From Domibacillus sp. PGB-M46 (GTDB taxonomy: Bacteria > Bacillota > Bacilli > Bacillales > Domibacillaceae), in assembly GCF_022668875.1 (NCBI RefSeq), contig NZ_JAKGCR010000007.1:124001-188000 (forward strand): DNA of 64,000 bases, in the 5' to 3' direction. Positions within the stretch are counted from its first letter, which is position 1, and each line of letters begins with the position of its first letter. The notes beneath the pieces were generated by a model. The model ran no database searches. It was not told where the DNA came from and saw only the letters and a program-made list of their open reading frames with translations. The position numbers and the translations under genes are program-made. Shown one piece after another: positions 15,687-24,867 of the stretch.

Positions 15687-17018
15687 TTAGATAAACTTCG
15701 TATTGAGCCAGCCGCAAAACAGAACGTAATCGCTTTTTACACGCTCTTTGTATGCCATAGACATAAAAATAAGCTGTGTTTCAAATGCGTCATATTCCTC
15801 CCCAATGGCTTTTAAAATTTCTTCCTCACTATGGTAGTCAAGCAGTGAATGTTCGATGTCACGGTCTGCACGGGCATGAATTTTTGCCGCGATGCCGCCG
15901 AACACTTCAAGTACTTTATCAAATTCCTGATTATTCTCGATATCTTCCGGCTTAATTCGTTTTTTGTATGGCGAGCGCTCCCGCACGTAAAAGTGGCGGC
16001 TATCAATCGTGACAAAACCTAAAAACGGATCGTCATGGTGATGCATCGCTTTTTGGGTCATCACTACCCGTTCACCTTGATGGCCATATCTCAGCCAAAA
16101 TTCTTCATCGTACGGCATGAAGTAAGCCGGAACCGGTGCGCGAACTTCCTTCATTTCTAAAATAATATCATCAAGCTCTTGTTCGCATTCTTCTTTTCCT
16201 TCTATTAAAATGTAAAAGCGGTCGAGACCGATCGAAGCTGTTCCGGACCCGCTTTTACGAACAATATGCTTGATTTCATAAAATTCGCTTTTCTTTCTGT
16301 CTTCTTCATCAAGGCTTTCTACATACTGGCACCAGGCGGCCTCGATTTTTTGCTGTTCTTTCTGTGTAACAGGCTGGAGTTCTTCAGAAAGTGCAAACAT
16401 CCGCCTGCCCGCTTCTTTAACGGTCCAGCGGTCAAGCAGTCTGGCAAGGTCACGCTTTTCAAGCTTTTTGAGTACTTTCCGGATCGGTCCTTTCGTGTTT
16501 TCCTCTGTGAAAAACAGCGTCACCGGACTCTCTTTGCCTTTTACAAACTTTTTCAGCTGTTTGTAATAAGCTTGAAGAAACGTACGCATTCTTTCTTCGG
16601 AATCGGTAAATCCATATTGTTCACAATAAAGTGCAATGCTGACCGTCATGCGGAGCAAATCATATACATAGGAACCCATATAACCTTCATCAAAATCATT
16701 CACATCATAAACAAGGTTCCCTTCACTATTTTGAAATGCCCCGAAATTTTCCAGATGCATATCACCTTGAATCCACGTCGGCTTATCTTCCGGTGTATGG
16801 AAAGAAAATGGAATTTTCGTTACGTCATAGTAAAATAAATACGCATTGCCCCGGAAAAAACGAAACGGATTTTCCGCCATTTGCCGGTATTTCTGTTTTC
16901 GTTTATCATGACTCAGGCCGGTAATCCGTGAGTCAAATTCATTCAGCACCGTTTCCAGCATATTGCAACGAAGTGTCCGGCGCGTTTTCTGCACTTCGGC
17001 CATCCAATTTTCAATCAT
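15687..17018 (-). CDS. DUF2252 family protein (kinase-like fold)
   Basis: 443 aa soluble protein. Signature segments of DUF2252 are RFFRGNAYLF, IQGDMHLENFG and YDVNDFDEGY, which resemble the catalytic and metal-binding loops of aminoglycoside-phosphotransferase-like kinases (HxN and D-F-D), plus a C-terminal LGGIAAKIHARAD-type segment. The substrate is unknown and any kinase activity is inference. It is a single gene with a GAGGGGTAGGGG site before its ATG. The antisense frames over it are not coding. Confidence 0.8.
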   Translation of the reverse strand: MIENWMAEVQKTRRTLRCNMLETVLNEFDSRITGLSHDKRKQKYRQMAENPFRFFRGNAYLFYYDVTKIPFSFHTPEDKPTWIQGDMHLENFGAFQNSEGNLVYDVNDFDEGYMGSYVYDLLRMTVSIALYCEQYGFTDSEERMRTFLQAYYKQLKKFVKGKESPVTLFFTEENTKGPIRKVLKKLEKRDLARLLDRWTVKEAGRRMFALSEELQPVTQKEQQKIEAAWCQYVESLDEEDRKKSEFYEIKHIVRKSGSGTASIGLDRFYILIEGKEECEQELDDIILEMKEVRAPVPAYFMPYDEEFWLRYGHQGERVVMTQKAMHHHDDPFLGFVTIDSRHFYVRERSPYKKRIKPEDIENNQEFDKVLEVFGGIAAKIHARADRDIEHSLLDYHSEEEILKAIGEEYDAFETQLIFMSMAYKERVKSDYVLFCGWLNTKFI

Positions 17019-17085
17019 CCCTACCCCTCCCTCGTCTTTTTTATTTTACCACAACAAAAAAGAGCACGGTTTGAAAAAACAGCGC

Positions 17086-18015
17086 TTACGCAGGGAACCA
17101 TATTTTGGCCAAATAAATGACAACAGCGACTGTAATGCTGCTCAGTATCGTCGTAACGATCACCGCTTGAGAAGCGAACTCAGGATAATTATCGTACTCA
17201 AGTGCCAAAAGCGCACTGTTCCGCGAGGTCGGAAACGAGCTGGCAATAAACATAGCCTGTGCCAGTGTGCCATGCACATTCAAAATTGTAATCACGAGCA
17301 GCCCGATTGCGGGAGAAAGAAAAAGCCGGGTAAACACAGCCAGCACAAGCGGCCTTGAAAGAGAAGTAATTTTCATATACGCACACTGGGCCCCTAATGT
17401 AAGAAGAGCCACTGCCAAAAATGCGTTAGAGGCGTTCTGAATGGGCGACCATAAAAAAGAAGGGACGGTTATACCGGCCGCCTTCAGGATAACCGCTGCC
17501 ACAAGAGCATGGAGCACTGGCAGCTTCAACACTTTTTTTAATACTTTCTCACCTTGGGCAGAAGCAGAAACGGAATTGTAAAACCCCCACGTGTAGGTGA
17601 GCAGGTTTTGAAAAATCGAGATAATAATCTGAACCGACAAACCGAGCGGGTTCGCCGCGAAGACAAGACCGCTTACCGGCAGCCCATAATTGCCGGAATT
17701 GCTTAACACTCCGCTGTTTTGATAGCTTGAGGACAGCTTTCGGTCAAAACCGGCCAGCTTGGAAATAAGGAGCGCTGCCACAATTAAAAGTCCATTGAAT
17801 AACAGCAAATAGGCAAAAACAATCCCAGCTGTTTTGCCCGATAATTCCGTTTCATATATATTGACGAAGCAAACCATCGGCAGAAAAAAGTTAATCGTAA
17901 GCTTTGATAAAGTAGGCATATGCAGCGTGTACTTCCGGTGCAGCACAGCTCCCGCAGCGATGAGTAAAAACATCGGTAAAATAATTTGAAGGAACACACT
18001 AGCGAAAACTAACAT
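17086..18015 (-). CDS. AEC family transporter (auxin efflux carrier-like permease)
   Basis: 309 aa with about ten hydrophobic helices in two halves. LPMVCFVNIYETELSG and NSGNYGLPVSGLVFA, together with the later SSFPTSRNSALLALEY, are typical of AEC permeases. Bacterial members export or import small carboxylic or amino acids; the substrate is not predictable. GGAGG precedes the ATG. It is separated from the upstream hydrolase gene by a terminator and a 110-base leader holding an inverted repeat, so it has its own promoter. Confidence 0.8.
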   Translation of the reverse strand: MLVFASVFLQIILPMFLLIAAGAVLHRKYTLHMPTLSKLTINFFLPMVCFVNIYETELSGKTAGIVFAYLLLFNGLLIVAALLISKLAGFDRKLSSSYQNSGVLSNSGNYGLPVSGLVFAANPLGLSVQIIISIFQNLLTYTWGFYNSVSASAQGEKVLKKVLKLPVLHALVAAVILKAAGITVPSFLWSPIQNASNAFLAVALLTLGAQCAYMKITSLSRPLVLAVFTRLFLSPAIGLLVITILNVHGTLAQAMFIASSFPTSRNSALLALEYDNYPEFASQAVIVTTILSSITVAVVIYLAKIWFPA

Positions 18016-18039
18016 CTTGAAAACGCCTCCATCTTGTCA

Positions 18040-18071
18040 AAAAAAGAAAACGGAGCGCGGCGCTCCGTTTT
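18040..18071 (-). terminator. terminator after the epoxide-hydrolase-like gene
   Basis: AAAACGGAGCGC and GCGCTCCGTTTT pair with almost no loop. On the minus strand a T run follows. It lies between the hydrolase and AEC genes. Confidence 0.75.
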
Positions 18072-18078
18072 CCCTGGG

Positions 18079-18103
18079 GATGTGATCCACTTCTGTTCAC
18101 ATC
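18079..18103. promoter_or_regulatory. inverted repeat in the leader of the AEC transporter gene
   Basis: GATGTGA and TCACATC are perfect 7-base arms 11 bases apart, 64 bases upstream of the transporter start. It may be an operator; the regulator is unknown. Confidence 0.35.
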
Positions 18104-18180
18104 AGGGGATAAAACAAGAGTAACATAGTACATTATGAAGGAACAGGTTATTGCTATTTTATTCTTTTTGTTCATATTGT

Positions 18181-19062
18181 TCATGATCCGGATGCTTCTT
18201 CTTTTAAAAATCGGCTGATCCATGCACTTACAATTTCAGGATATTCATGATGAAGCCAGTGAGTTGCTTCATCTATTAACACAAGCTGCCCGTTCCCACA
18301 TTGCTCGACACTTTTCTTAGCCAGAATAAGAGACAACGTCGCGTCTTTTCGGCCCCATAGCATCCGTACAGGCACAGCCGGCCCAGGAGCTGAAATGTCG
18401 AAAAAATCCTGCTGCCGCATCGCTCTGTACCAATTAAGCATCGCTGTGACGGTTCCTTTTTCCGCCCATGCTTCTTTGTACACCCGCATATCCTTCTCAT
18501 CAAAGGTTCCTGGATGGGCGGTTGCTTTCATCAGCTTTTCGAGCAGGCTGTATTCATTTCGCTTGAGCAGCCATTCCGGCAAAAACGGAAGCTGAAAAAA
18601 GAAAATATAAGCACTTTTGAGCCATTGAAGGGGATAAAACGGAGCGGTTTTGGCAAAAACAGCTGGATGCGGCACATTCAAAATGACCAGCTTTTGTACA
18701 AAATCGGGATAAACAGAAGCTAAAAACCAGCCGACAACGCCTCCCCAGTCATGACCCACCACAAGAGCTTTTTCACAGCCGAAAGATCGAATAAGGCTTA
18801 TTATGTCTTTTGCAATCACATCGAGTGTATACGCCTCGAGCGGCTCAGGCTTGCTGCTTTTTGAGTAGCCCCGCATATTGGGCACGACCACCCGATAGCC
18901 TTGCTCCACTAAAGCATCAGCCTGCTTCTTCCAGCCGTAGGAGCATTCCGGGAATCCGTGCAGCAATAAAACAAGCTCTCCCTTCTCCGGCCCGGCCATT
19001 TCGGTGTAAAGATCGATTCCATTTACCCCAATGAGCCGCTTCGTCCATTTATATGTATCCAC
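18181..19062 (-). CDS. alpha/beta hydrolase, epoxide hydrolase-like (YfhM-like)
   Basis: 293 aa from the GTG at 19062, eight bases after AAAGGAG; the upstream ATG at 19107 lacks a site. Motifs of the epoxide hydrolase/dehalogenase group: HGFPE (oxyanion side), GHDWGG with Asp as nucleophile, a cap region, LWGRKD and a late DEATHWLHHE carrying the His. It is similar to B. subtilis YfhM. Expected to be cytoplasmic and to open epoxides or split related esters; the real substrate is unknown. Monocistronic, with its own terminator. Confidence 0.82.
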   Translation of the reverse strand: MDTYKWTKRLIGVNGIDLYTEMAGPEKGELVLLLHGFPECSYGWKKQADALVEQGYRVVVPNMRGYSKSSKPEPLEAYTLDVIAKDIISLIRSFGCEKALVVGHDWGGVVGWFLASVYPDFVQKLVILNVPHPAVFAKTAPFYPLQWLKSAYIFFFQLPFLPEWLLKRNEYSLLEKLMKATAHPGTFDEKDMRVYKEAWAEKGTVTAMLNWYRAMRQQDFFDISAPGPAVPVRMLWGRKDATLSLILAKKSVEQCGNGQLVLIDEATHWLHHEYPEIVSAWISRFLKEEASGS

Positions 19063-19144
19063 CTTCTTCACTCCTTTTCGCGAATGATTTTTCGTCTCTT
19101 TTTTCATTCCCCTTCACTGCCTAAATATGCAAAGAAAGAGAATA

Positions 19145-19174
19145 GAAAAAGCTGCCCGGTTTTCCGGACAGCTT
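19145..19174 (-). terminator. terminator of the thiamin-salvage operon
   Basis: AGCTGCCCGG and CCGGACAGCT pair (one G-U) around TTTT; T residues follow on the minus strand, directly after the last gene, thiY. Confidence 0.7.
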
Positions 19175-19182
19175 CTCTTTTC

Positions 19183-20193
19183 TTATTTCGGCATATTGAC
19201 AAACAGTTCATCGACAGCCGGTTTTCCTTTAACCAATCCTGTCTGTTCCATCCAATCGGCTGTTTTTTGCCACGTTTCTTCTTCCTGATAGCCAAAGCCT
19301 TGCCCTGATTCCATAAGCGGCAGCAAAATATCCAGGCTTTCTTTTTCCACTTTTTCTTCAAGAGGGAAGTTTTCTTTTTCCTGGTTCGCCATTAAAATAT
19401 CCAATGCGCCGTCCGGATCTTTTTTCACATCTTCAAATCCTTTTTCGGCTGCACGCCAAAATGCTTCGATCAATTCCGGATTTTCTTTCCACGTTTTATC
19501 ACTTGTCACAGCAATTAATTCATAAAAAGACGGCACACCATAATCAGTCAAATCAAAATTAGCGGTTTTGTACCCTTCAAATTCCAACAGCGGCACTTCG
19601 TGGTTAATATAAGCACCGACCACTGCATCCGCTTTTTTGCTGATAAGAGATGCGTTTAATTCAAAGCCGACATCCACTAAGTCTACTTTCGACGGATCGC
19701 CGCCGTCTTTCTCCACCATCGTTTTCACAATCGATTCATTCAGCGGAATTCCTGTGTAGCCAACTGTTTTGCCTTCTAAATCTTTTGGCGATTTAATATT
19801 GCTTTCTGCCAGCGACACAACCCGGTTCAACGGCTCCCGTACAATGGCACCGACTGATTTCACCCCAACATTTTGCTCAGTACGCGCTACAATCACGTCC
19901 GGCTGATACGTAATGGCCATTGTTACTTGGTCAGACGCGGCCATTCCAATCGGATCTGTTGCATTCGCCGGAAATTGAATGTCCAGGTTAATGCCTTCAT
20001 CTTCAAAGTAGCCCTTTTCCTTCGCTACATATAAAAAGCTGTGTACGGCATTTGGATACCAGTCCAGCATAATGCTGACATCCTGCATCTCCTTTTGGCC
20101 GCCCTCCTCTGTTGTTTCTTTTGGTTTTTCTTCATTGGCTCCGCATCCTGCGAGCATAACCGCAGCAAGAGCACCCGCTATCCATTTTTTCAT
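19183..20193 (-). CDS. thiY: ABC transporter substrate-binding lipoprotein for thiamin pyrimidine precursor
   Basis: 336 aa from the ATG at 20193, which follows GGAGG (an ATG at 20208 overlaps that site). A lipoprotein signal peptide ends at AVMLAGCGA. The mature protein is of the NMT1/THI5-like type, with LDWYPNAVHSFLYVAKEKGYF and the ligand-pocket region DQVTMAITYQPDVIVAR, as in ThiY, which binds N-formyl-4-amino-5-aminomethyl-2-methylpyrimidine. It works outside the membrane and hands its ligand to ThiX. It is the last gene of a TPP-riboswitch operon and overlaps thiX by four bases. Confidence 0.88.
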   Translation of the reverse strand: MKKWIAGALAAVMLAGCGANEEKPKETTEEGGQKEMQDVSIMLDWYPNAVHSFLYVAKEKGYFEDEGINLDIQFPANATDPIGMAASDQVTMAITYQPDVIVARTEQNVGVKSVGAIVREPLNRVVSLAESNIKSPKDLEGKTVGYTGIPLNESIVKTMVEKDGGDPSKVDLVDVGFELNASLISKKADAVVGAYINHEVPLLEFEGYKTANFDLTDYGVPSFYELIAVTSDKTWKENPELIEAFWRAAEKGFEDVKKDPDGALDILMANQEKENFPLEEKVEKESLDILLPLMESGQGFGYQEEETWQKTADWMEQTGLVKGKPAVDELFVNMPK

Positions 20194-20936
20194 TCGTTTT
20201 TCCTCCATTTCATTGACCGCTTTTCAAGCAGTTTAACTAATACAAATAACACAATGCCTACAATCGAGAGCAGCACAACAGGCGCAAAAACAGCAGCTCC
20301 ATCAAACTGGGTCATCATGCGGCGGCTGAAGTAGCCAAGCCCGGCCTGTGCCCCAAGCCATTCACCAATTGCCGCACCAATCACGCTTAGTGTAACCGCG
20401 ACCTTTAACCCTGAATAAAAGTGCGGCTTCGCAGAAGGCACCTGCACTTTAAAGAAAATATCCTTTTTTGTTCCGCCCATTGTGAGCATCAATTCACGCA
20501 GCTCTTTACTGCTGGATTTCAAACCGTCAAATGTATTGACCGTGATCGGAAAAAAGGTAATGAGCACTGTTACCACGACCTTGCTCCAGATCCCATAGCC
20601 GAAAAACAAGATAAAAATAGGTGCCAGTGCAATGGTTGGAATCATTTGCGATGAAATCACAATTGGATAAAAAGCCCGTTCTGCCGTTTCACTTGCTGCC
20701 ATCCAGACCGCCAGCGCCACGCCAAGCACAATCGAGATGGCAAGCCCGATTAAAATGATCGACAGTGTAGACGGCAGATGCTCTAGAAAAAGTGTTTCCC
20801 GAAGCTCCCAAAAACGAACCGCTACACCGGAAGGAGACGGAAAAATAAACGAAAGATTCACCAGGCGTGCGGCCAGCTCCCATAAGCCGAATAGGAGAAG
20901 CACAATCAGCAGGGCAGGTCCATATTTCTTCATCAC
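20190..20936 (-). CDS. thiX: ABC transporter permease for thiamin pyrimidine precursor
   Basis: 248 aa with six predicted membrane helices and the BPD_transp_1 EAA-type loop DGLKSSSKELRELMLTMGGTKKDIFFKVQVPSAKPHFYSGL region (near 140-180). It belongs to the SsuC/TauC/ThiX group of permeases. Together with ThiZ and ThiY it imports formylaminopyrimidine. It starts with GTG (or ATG three bases on) overlapping the thiZ stop, and its stop overlaps the thiY start, so all three transporter genes are translationally linked. Confidence 0.88.
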   Translation of the reverse strand: MMKKYGPALLIVLLLFGLWELAARLVNLSFIFPSPSGVAVRFWELRETLFLEHLPSTLSIILIGLAISIVLGVALAVWMAASETAERAFYPIVISSQMIPTIALAPIFILFFGYGIWSKVVVTVLITFFPITVNTFDGLKSSSKELRELMLTMGGTKKDIFFKVQVPSAKPHFYSGLKVAVTLSVIGAAIGEWLGAQAGLGYFSRRMMTQFDGAAVFAPVVLLSIVGIVLFVLVKLLEKRSMKWRKNE

Positions 20937-21697
20937 GGCTTTTTCACCTCATTCCGCAGCTGGTCAATCAAGTCATTTTTCAGCTTTATTACAGCCGGAT
21001 CATTTAAATCCCGCTGTGATCTTGGGCGGCTAAGCGGAACTGCTACTTCCTCAAGCGTACGGACCGGTGTATCCCGGAAAATAAAAATCCGATCCGATAA
21101 AAACAGCGCTTCATTCACGTCATGGGTAATAAAGAGGATGGTTTTCTCCCGCTGTTCCCATTGATCCAAGAGCCACTCCTGCATGGACAGGCGTGTAATG
21201 GCATCCAATGCACTGAACGGTTCATCGAGAAGCAGAATATTGGAACCGGTCAAAACAGAGCGTAAAAAGGATACACGCTGGCGCATACCGCCGGACAGTT
21301 CAGACGGATATTTGTCTGCCGATCCTTCAAGTCCAAACTCATCCAGCAGCGGTATAATACGTTTGGCTGCTTCCCTTTTGGATACGCCGGCCAGCTCAAG
21401 CGGAACAGACGCATTTTCAAGCACTGTCCGCCACGGCATTAACAAGTCCTGCTGCGGCATGTAGCCGGTACGGCCATGCCGGCTTTTGAACTGCTCTCCA
21501 TTTAACCAAACAGCACCCGTCTCCTCCTGTTCCAGCCCGGTAATGAGCCGAAACAGAGTGCTTTTGCCGGAGCCGCTTGCTCCAATAATCGTCACAAATT
21601 CACGGTCGTACACCGTCATATTCAACTGATCAAGGATTGGTTTTTTGCCGCCGTACGAAAACGACACATCCCGAAACTCAAGCACCGGCTTACGCAT
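20933..21697 (-). CDS. thiZ: ABC transporter ATP-binding protein for thiamin pyrimidine precursor
   Basis: 254 aa from the ATG at 21697, which overlaps the tenA stop by eight bases; longer in-frame starts lie inside tenA. Walker A GASGSGKST (about 40-48), signature LSGGMRQRVSFLRS, Walker B ILLLDEPFSALD and the H-loop FITHDVNEA are intact. It is of the nitrate/sulfonate/pyrimidine importer class. It powers ThiXY-mediated uptake of the thiamin breakdown product. Confidence 0.88.
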   Translation of the reverse strand: MRKPVLEFRDVSFSYGGKKPILDQLNMTVYDREFVTIIGASGSGKSTLFRLITGLEQEETGAVWLNGEQFKSRHGRTGYMPQQDLLMPWRTVLENASVPLELAGVSKREAAKRIIPLLDEFGLEGSADKYPSELSGGMRQRVSFLRSVLTGSNILLLDEPFSALDAITRLSMQEWLLDQWEQREKTILFITHDVNEALFLSDRIFIFRDTPVRTLEEVAVPLSRPRSQRDLNDPAVIKLKNDLIDQLRNEVKKP

Positions 21698-22364
21698 TGC
21701 CAGGCCACATTTCTCCGTTGTATGCCATGTCCCAAAACATGTATTCAAACCGGGTCGTGTTTAGGAAAATGTCCTCAAGCCGTGCACGCTCCCGTTCCGA
21801 CTTTCCATCCGCCTGCTCATCCATTAAATCAATGCACCACTGGGCAAGCTGGCCGAATTCTTCGGAAGCATACATCCGAATCCACTCACCATACAGCTCA
21901 TGGTCTGCAGCGCCCGGCCGTTTACTTAATTCCTTGCCAATCTCCCAATAGCTCCAGGCACATGGAAGTACAGCCGCCATTACATCCGCCAGCGTTCCAT
22001 TTTGAGCCGCGTGCAGCATGTAATGCGTATAAGCAAGTGTAACCGGCGACGGCTTTGCCGCTTCAAGCTCTTCTTCTGTAATACCAAAACGTGCAGCATA
22101 CTGCCGGTGCAAAGCCATTTCCTCGTTTAACGTTCCATCTAAAAGTGCGGCAAACCGGCCCATCGTCGCCACATCTTCCGCTTTCACTGCTCCAATCGCA
22201 AACACTTTCGCATATTGAATTAAATACAAATAATCCTGCACCATGTAAAAACGAAACCGGTCGGGATGAAGGGTTCCATCTCCCATTCCCTGCACAAATG
22301 GATGCTGATGATTTTGCTTCCAGATCGGCAGGCATTTTTCCCGCAAATGATCACTAAATTTCAT
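21690..22364 (-). CDS. tenA: aminopyrimidine aminohydrolase / thiaminase II
   Basis: 224 aa all-alpha TenA/THI-4 protein. The catalytic Cys lies in LPCAWSYWEIGKEL and the acid pair in the C-terminal FEYMFWDMAY; FYMVQDYLYL near the N terminus also matches. TenA hydrolyses aminomethylpyrimidine to hydroxymethylpyrimidine (HMP) after YlmB has removed the formyl group. Its ATG is one base past the ylmB stop, with the ribosome site inside ylmB. Confidence 0.92.
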   Translation of the reverse strand: MKFSDHLREKCLPIWKQNHQHPFVQGMGDGTLHPDRFRFYMVQDYLYLIQYAKVFAIGAVKAEDVATMGRFAALLDGTLNEEMALHRQYAARFGITEEELEAAKPSPVTLAYTHYMLHAAQNGTLADVMAAVLPCAWSYWEIGKELSKRPGAADHELYGEWIRMYASEEFGQLAQWCIDLMDEQADGKSERERARLEDIFLNTTRFEYMFWDMAYNGEMWPGNA

Positions 22365-22365
22365 T

Positions 22366-23649
22366 TCAGCGCTCTCCTTTCTTTTGATGTGTCCAATTGT
22401 AGATAAACGCCGCCATCACTTTTGTGTAGCGAACGAGTTCATCAATGTCGAGCTGTTCATTCACCGCATGCGCATGACGAAGCGCGCCGGGTCCATAAAT
22501 AGCCGTTGGAATCCCGGCATCTGCCAGCCAGCCGCCGTCCGTTACGGAAGGGGACACATCGAGTACAGGCTTTTCATGAAAAACCGTTTGATGGGCGTCT
22601 ATCAATGCATGGACAGCCGCATGGTGAGGATCTACCTCAAACGAAGGGAAAACTTCGCCCCGGTCTTCAATCATAGATGTACCGCCCCACTTAAACCGCG
22701 GCGGATTTTCCTGCATCCACAAATCACTTTTGGCGATGTTTCCGATAAATTCTTCTACTTCCTGCGCTACACTTTCGTACGTTTCATTCGGATAAAAATG
22801 AACCGTAATCCATAGACGGCATTCATCCGCAATAAAAGCAGCATGACGTCCGCCTTCGATCACCGCTGGATTGATTGTCGTCGTTCCCGGCGGAAAGCCC
22901 GGATAGCTTTTCATTACCGCCCAGTGCCGTTCAAGCTCTTGCAGGCCATGGATGATTTTTGTCATTTTTTCAATGGCGCTCGCACCCATCAGCCGGCCGC
23001 CTGCATGAATCATCTGCCGCCGTGTAGCATCGTGAAAGGTCTGGTCGCTTTTTAGCGTAATCCAGCCGGTGATGACACCGCCCTGTCCCTGGATGTGCAG
23101 TTCACTCGTATCAGCTACAAGCGCAAAATCAGCATTGTAGCCGCGCTTGCAGCACTCCAACGTTCCAGCTTCGCCGACTTCTTCGCCGATTACGGACTGA
23201 ACGATCAAGTCACCCGGAAGCTTTATGCCCGCTTCATGAAGAAGCTGGAGGGCAAACAGGGACCCGGCCAGGCCGCCTTTCATATCCGCCGCTCCACGTC
23301 CGATCACGGCATTTTCTTTTACGATTGGCGTAAACGGGTCTGACTCCCATTTCTCATCCGGCGTTACTTCTGCCACGTCCATATGGCCATTTATAATGAG
23401 ACTTTTATAAGCTTCGCTGTTTGTTCCCTTTAACGTACCCACCACATTTGGATCGCCCGGGTATACATCCCACTTGTCAATATCAAAACCTTTTGTGCTT
23501 AAAAACCGGGCAACAAACTGCTGGGCTTCTTCTGTATTGCGGGCTGGCGGTGCCGGTGTCCGGAACGAAATTAACGTTTTCAGCAGTTCGACCAGCTCTT
23601 CTTTTCGTTCATCTATTTGTTTATGTATTCCTTCGATCGTCTCTTTCAC
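22366..23649 (-). CDS. ylmB: formylaminopyrimidine deformylase (M20 family)
   Basis: 427 aa from the GTG at 23649, eight bases after AAAGGA; this gives the length of B. subtilis YlmB (about 426), while longer frames run into the riboswitch terminator. M20 metallo-amidohydrolase residues are visible: HMDVAEV, GAADMKGG, GEEVGEAGT and a late GPG-HAHAVNE. YlmB removes the formyl group from N-formyl-4-amino-5-aminomethyl-2-methylpyrimidine in the salvage of base-degraded thiamin. It is annotated in many genomes only as an acetylornithine deacetylase-like enzyme, but the riboswitch and tenA context settle the role. Confidence 0.9.
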   Translation of the reverse strand: MKETIEGIHKQIDERKEELVELLKTLISFRTPAPPARNTEEAQQFVARFLSTKGFDIDKWDVYPGDPNVVGTLKGTNSEAYKSLIINGHMDVAEVTPDEKWESDPFTPIVKENAVIGRGAADMKGGLAGSLFALQLLHEAGIKLPGDLIVQSVIGEEVGEAGTLECCKRGYNADFALVADTSELHIQGQGGVITGWITLKSDQTFHDATRRQMIHAGGRLMGASAIEKMTKIIHGLQELERHWAVMKSYPGFPPGTTTINPAVIEGGRHAAFIADECRLWITVHFYPNETYESVAQEVEEFIGNIAKSDLWMQENPPRFKWGGTSMIEDRGEVFPSFEVDPHHAAVHALIDAHQTVFHEKPVLDVSPSVTDGGWLADAGIPTAIYGPGALRHAHAVNEQLDIDELVRYTKVMAAFIYNWTHQKKGER

Positions 23650-23670
23650 AGCTCTCTTCCTTTCCCAAAC

Positions 23671-23702
23671 AAAAAAAAACGTTTCTTCGCATGGAAGAAA
23701 CG
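23671..23702 (-). terminator. riboswitch-controlled intrinsic terminator before ylmB
   Basis: On the minus strand CGTTTCTTC pairs with GAAGAAACG around a five-base loop, followed by nine T. It lies between the TPP aptamer and the ylmB GTG, so TPP binding most likely favours termination. Confidence 0.85.
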
Positions 23703-23737
23703 GTTGTGATGACATATCGGACATAAAGCGTCAAAAC

Positions 23738-23827
23738 ACCTCTTCCTTACGCCGGTCCAAACCGGATCAAGTTTTAAGGGTTAAGGCAGCTCGCCTCTCT
23801 CAGCCCGAAGGCACCCCCAGCGGTGAT
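23738..23827 (-). promoter_or_regulatory. TPP riboswitch (THI element)
   Basis: Read on the minus strand it contains the conserved THI-box blocks in order: GGGGTGCC, CTGAGA, ACCC, CTTGATCCGG and GCGTAAGGAAG. It is followed by the attenuator hairpin at 23671-23702. It senses thiamin pyrophosphate and shuts off the ylmB-tenA-thiZXY operon. Confidence 0.95.
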
Positions 23828-23874
23828 TCCTATTTAATTTGATCTTGATACTAGTTTTATCACACTAAAGCATC

Positions 23875-24867
23875 TCATTCAATAGCAAATGCAATTTTAC
23901 CAATTTGTTCGGCCTTTTCCATTCGGATGAACGCGTCTTCAAATTGATCCAGCGTGTAGGTCCGGTCCATTACCGGACGCAGATTATGATTTTCAATAAA
24001 CGCGAGCATCTCTCTCATTTCTTCTCCGCTCCCAAGCGTGGAGCCGTACATATTAAACTGTCCATAGAAAAATGTACGCAAATTGATCATCACTTCATCG
24101 CCGGCAGAAGCGCCAAACGTCACAATGGTGCCGCCTGTTTTTAACTGCTCAAGTGACCGGTTAAAAGTCGCGGCTCCAACAGACTCTATCACCAGATCCA
24201 CTTTTTCTCCCCCTAGTGCTTCACGCCAACCAGCAGCTGAATCGATCGCCTTGTCCGCACCGAGTTTCAATGCTCTTTGGCGCTTTTCCTCTGACCGGGA
24301 TGTTACATACACTATAGCACCAGCCGCTTTGGCAAACTGCAATAGGAAAGTGGCCACTCCGCTGCCAATCCCGGGAATAAAAACGGTCATGCCCGGCTTT
24401 ACTTTTCCTCTTGTAAAAAGAGCACGGTAGGCAGTCAGGGCAGCAAGCGAAAGGACACCCGCTTCTTCCCACGACAAATGAGCCGGCTTCGGTACAGCAT
24501 TTTCTGCCGGTACCGTAATAAACTCGGCAAATGTTCCATGAAAAGGCAGGCCGACAATTTCAAAGCCCTCCGGCGGGGCATCGCTTTTATCCGGCCACCC
24601 CAATCCCGGGTTGATGATCACTTCATCGCCGGTTTGGACTATGGTTACGCCAGCACCCACTTCATCTACAATGCCGGCACCGTCTGATCCGATTACAAGC
24701 GGCGGCTCTGTTTCTTTATGACGGTGCAGCACAAAAAGATCGCGGTGATTTAAGCCGGCGGCTTTTAACCGTATGCGCACTTCTCCCGGTCCGGGTACCG
24801 GCTTTTCAATCTGCCCGGCCAAAACGCCTGACAGGCCTGGTTTTCCTGCATGAAGAACGGCTTTCAT
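23875..24867 (-). CDS. zinc-independent medium-chain dehydrogenase (quinone oxidoreductase-like)
   Basis: 330 aa from the ATG at 24867 behind AGGGGGA. GroES-like N-terminal domain (LNHRDLFVLHRH, VIGSDGAGIVDEVG) and a Rossmann domain with GIGSGVATFLLQFAKAAGA. The structural-zinc Cys cluster of alcohol dehydrogenases is missing, placing it with NADPH:quinone reductases and related enzymes. The substrate is unknown. It is clearly paralogous to the gene at 25713-26714 on the same strand. Single gene by context. Confidence 0.8.
   Translation of the reverse strand: MKAVLHAGKPGLSGVLAGQIEKPVPGPGEVRIRLKAAGLNHRDLFVLHRHKETEPPLVIGSDGAGIVDEVGAGVTIVQTGDEVIINPGLGWPDKSDAPPEGFEIVGLPFHGTFAEFITVPAENAVPKPAHLSWEEAGVLSLAALTAYRALFTRGKVKPGMTVFIPGIGSGVATFLLQFAKAAGAIVYVTSRSEEKRQRALKLGADKAIDSAAGWREALGGEKVDLVIESVGAATFNRSLEQLKTGGTIVTFGASAGDEVMINLRTFFYGQFNMYGSTLGSGEEMREMLAFIENHNLRPVMDRTYTLDQFEDAFIRMEKAEQIGKIAFAIE

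Noticed and set aside
16266-16838. 190-codon plus-strand ORF
   Set aside because: Antisense to the DUF2252 gene; no ribosome site and Phe-rich, basic composition typical of a shadow frame.
22384-22815. 143-codon plus-strand ORF
   Set aside because: Antisense to ylmB with no start signals.
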